A stretch of 64,000 nt of DNA from Onchidella celtica (Eukaryota; Mollusca; Gastropoda; Systellommatophora; Onchidiidae), in contig OZ007569.1 in assembly GCA_963931925.1 (NCBI GenBank), positions 69,017,920 to 69,081,919 on the forward strand. Reading direction: 5' to 3'. The notes below the pieces were generated by a model, which saw only the letters and a program-made list of their open reading frames with translations, did no database searches and was not told where the DNA came from. Each line of letters starts with the position of its first letter. The first letter of the stretch is position 1. Positions 60,818-64,000 of the stretch are shown piece by piece. Position numbers and translations under genes: made by a program.

Positions 60818-61310
60818 TTTGATAACTATACTACACAGCTGAAATGGAATGAGAACTGCAGTCTTCTCGTCCGACACTAAGAGATCTATCCTTCTTTCCT
60901 AGAATACTTCGGAACATGTTGAACTTTAGTATCCATTGAAGCATGATTGTGCTTCTCTTTTGTTCCCAATGGTGATTGGGGAGAGTGGAAACTGGCACTG
61001 TGTATTTCCATGACATGGTAATCTGCTTGTTTTGCTACATGTGACATCGTATTCTCAATTGCATAATTAATCTGCTGTTCGTTTAGTCTTATTGTTTTGT
61101 AAAACATGTTTACGCAGAAGCATGCTTACTACGGTAAGTTTAGCTGTAAGTATATTTAGCCACCTAATGATTTCTCACTAATTCAAATGCCTTACCAAGA
61201 CTTTCACTTAGAGCAGCCTTCACTCTTTCTTCTTCAGTCAATCATTTTTTCACTAATCCTCCCCCTCACTCCTTTAACCAGCCTCCATTTTCCTCACCTA
61301 CTCTCTCTCT
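60818..61310 (+). promoter_or_regulatory. Conserved upstream block of GIMAP paralog 2
   Basis: Counterpart of 475-960. Here it is separated from the coding exon by about 1.1 kb, which contains the (GA)n array and other unrelated sequence, whereas in paralog 1 the gap is the CACT tract. If the block is a promoter or first exon, the intervening DNA would be intron. Confidence 0.5.
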
Positions 61311-62435
<1,125 letters not shown>

Positions 62436-62466
62436 TTCTCACTCACTCACTCAATAAATCACTCAC

Positions 62467-62479
62467 CAGATACATAACA
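62467..62479 (+). promoter_or_regulatory. Possible 3' splice site and 10-nt leader of GIMAP paralog 2
   Basis: CACTCACCAG then ATACATAACA then ATGG, matching paralog 1 in sequence and spacing. Upstream codons are open from 62399 but share nothing with paralog 1, so the start at 62480 is preferred. Confidence 0.35.
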
Positions 62480-63739
62480 ATGGCCTCTGCTGGAAAAGAG
62501 ATAGACATCCTTTTGGCCGGCAGATCCGGAAACGGAAAAAGTGCAACTGGCAATTCTATTTTAATGCACAAAATATTTGTGTCCTCGGCCAATCAAGACT
62601 CAGTCACCAAGAGTGCCGACTGTGAGTACGCAGAGTTTGAAGACTGGATTATCAAAGTAGTGGACTCGCCTGGTGTGGGGGATACCGAATGTACCAGCAG
62701 GGAAGGCATTCAGTTGGTGATTGATGCCATGAAAAGAGCTGTCTCACTCAGTACCAGGGGATTCCACGCCATCCTGATTATCAAACCATATAATGCACGA
62801 TTTACTCAAGAAGAGATTGATGCCATTAACATTCTGAAGAAAATTTTCGGTGAGGAATTCATTACTTACCATGCCATTTTGTGTTTGACCCGAGGTGACG
62901 ACTTTATGGAGGAAGAAAAGGAAACAGTTGGTGAATGGTGTGAAAAACAGAGTGGGAGTTTTAATAAGCTTTATGCTGAATGTGGAAAGAGAGTGGTTCT
63001 GTTTGACAACAGAACAAGAGATGAAAACATCCAGAAGCAACAAATTCGTCGCCTCCTTAATATGATAGAAAAACTTACTGCTAACGGAATCCGCTATACA
63101 AATGAACACTTCCAGAAAGCCGATAAGATGAGGGAAGCCATCATGAATGATCCAGCTAAGGCTTTCCTCAGTGAAGACATCATAAGAGAGTTTGGGCTCA
63201 TTAATCAGAAACTTTTAAATTCCGACTCGGATAACCAGGCGGAGAGCCTCAAGCAGGTCAGGGAACTGCAAGACAGAGTGGCTAAACTGGAAGAACATAT
63301 GCACGAAACATACAAAGGTAACGCCTTGGATTTCGCCTTATCTTCTTTACAAGAGGTGAAGGCACCAATATTATCAAAACTAACAATCATACAAAATCAG
63401 ATCGAAACTGAGAAAAAAAACCAAGAACTCAAGCGCCTGCTAGAGGAAGAAAGAGAGGCAATGCAAAACATGCAGAAACAAAGTACTCAAGAATTTGAAG
63501 AGCGTACCAAAGCTCTGGCTGAAGAATCGAGAAAAAATCAAGAACGTCTGTACTTGCTGGAGCAAGAACGAAAGGAACTAGAAAATAAGCAGAGGGCAGA
63601 ACGTGAAGAGATAAGAAGATCTCACCAAAACCAAATGGCGGAGTATCAGAGGGCAATGCTTGACTCAGAAGCTGAATTGAGAAAAATTCAGAGAGCTAAT
63701 AATGTGGGGAAACCAAAGGAGCAGTGTGCGATTTTATAA
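62480..63739 (+). CDS. AIG1/GIMAP-type GTPase with C-terminal CaaX motif
   Basis: A 419-residue protein in one exon, paralog of 1341-3230. G-domain motifs: P-loop GRSGNGKS (14-21), DSPG (62-65), TRGDD (137-141) and LFDN (174-177). A helical region follows the G domain to about residue 300, then a coiled coil to about 405, much shorter than in paralog 1. It ends KEQCAIL, a CaaX box whose final Leu predicts geranylgeranylation, so membrane attachment by prenylation is likely. The start was chosen by alignment with paralog 1 (MAS.GKEIDILL); an in-frame ATG at 62399 would add 27 unconserved residues. A role in membrane trafficking, survival or immunity follows from the family and is not shown here. 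Confidence 0.92.
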   Translation: MASAGKEIDILLAGRSGNGKSATGNSILMHKIFVSSANQDSVTKSADCEYAEFEDWIIKVVDSPGVGDTECTSREGIQLVIDAMKRAVSLSTRGFHAILIIKPYNARFTQEEIDAINILKKIFGEEFITYHAILCLTRGDDFMEEEKETVGEWCEKQSGSFNKLYAECGKRVVLFDNRTRDENIQKQQIRRLLNMIEKLTANGIRYTNEHFQKADKMREAIMNDPAKAFLSEDIIREFGLINQKLLNSDSDNQAESLKQVRELQDRVAKLEEHMHETYKGNALDFALSSLQEVKAPILSKLTIIQNQIETEKKNQELKRLLEEEREAMQNMQKQSTQEFEERTKALAEESRKNQERLYLLEQERKELENKQRAEREEIRRSHQNQMAEYQRAMLDSEAELRKIQRANNVGKPKEQCAIL

Positions 63740-64000
63740 AAGATTTGTTCTTTTGAGAAAGAGAGGAAGAGGCATTCAGGAAACTGCTTGACTTGTTGAC
63801 TTCTTCGTGCACGTCATTATTTTCTCGATGTAATAATTTATTATTTACAAAATGATTCATGGATGTCTTTCTCAACAATTTATAATATACTTTGGCGGCA
63901 CAGGCTACATGGCTTAATTAAGATGTGCCCAAGATGTCCATCATCAAACAAGGTGAAACATAAAATCAGTATCTGTATGTTTAACACTATGTTTTTCTGT
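63740..64000 (+). other. 3' flank of GIMAP paralog 2
   Basis: The first about 150 bp align with 3231-3390. I see no exact AATAAA before the window ends. Nothing else recognised. Confidence 0.5.

Overview
The window is animal nuclear DNA, most likely from a mollusc and probably a gastropod. It is AT-rich, has long gene-poor stretches, and carries many (GA)n/(CT)n and AAT-type microsatellites, homopolymer G/C tracts and several transposon superfamilies. A short dispersed repeat with a GGGAAATAAC core and a SINE with a GCGCACGTTAAAGAT box both look like repeats I recall from mollusc genomes. The two GIMAP-like genes fit the expanded GIMAP families reported in molluscs. No bacterial features, operons, CRISPR arrays, rRNA or tRNA genes were seen.

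Only two host genes can be supported. Both encode AIG1/GIMAP-type GTPases on the + strand, one at each end of the window (1341-3230 and 62480-63739). They are paralogs from one duplication unit: about 0.5 kb of upstream DNA, the 10-nt leader with its possible splice acceptor, the G domain and the 3' flank are all recognisably homologous. They differ at both ends. The first has a 27-bp in-frame duplication at its N-terminus, a long charged coiled coil of about 29-residue repeats and a hydrophobic C-terminus. The second has a short coiled coil and ends in a CAIL (CaaX) motif. They probably associate with membranes in different ways.

The roughly 59 kb between them is mostly mobile DNA. (1) 5.9-8.0 kb: a diverged duplication with 28-bp minisatellites. 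(2) 17.3-20.1 kb: a fold-back element with 1.23-kb inverted arms. (3) 22.8-29.9 kb: a complete, young Ty3/Gypsy LTR retrotransposon on the minus strand, with integrase before reverse transcriptase (Gmr1-like order), a SCAN-like capsid, a tRNA-Pro primer site, a single in-frame UAG between Gag-Pro and Pol, and 5-bp target duplications. Its 5' LTR later gained a 126-bp tandem duplication and a 281-bp insertion carrying a THAP-like start. (4) 30.8-31.2 kb and 42.0-43.5 kb: hAT-type remnants. (5) 33.9-35.5 kb: a broken P-element/THAP9-like transposase, followed by a near-perfect hairpin at 35.9-36.0 kb. (6) 36.9-37.3 kb: a SINE with a 14-bp target duplication. (7) 37.9-38.0 kb: a small MITE. (8) 45.0-45.4 kb: two abutting Helitron termini, with a related 5' end at 58.35 kb. 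(9) About 52.0-56.0 kb: a near-complete non-LTR retrotransposon with one frameshift just before the FADD box.

The rest is AT-rich intergenic DNA in which I see no gene. One candidate promoter plus first exon (TTACGTCA, CACGTG, TATATAAG, splice donor) lies at 45.97-46.20 kb.
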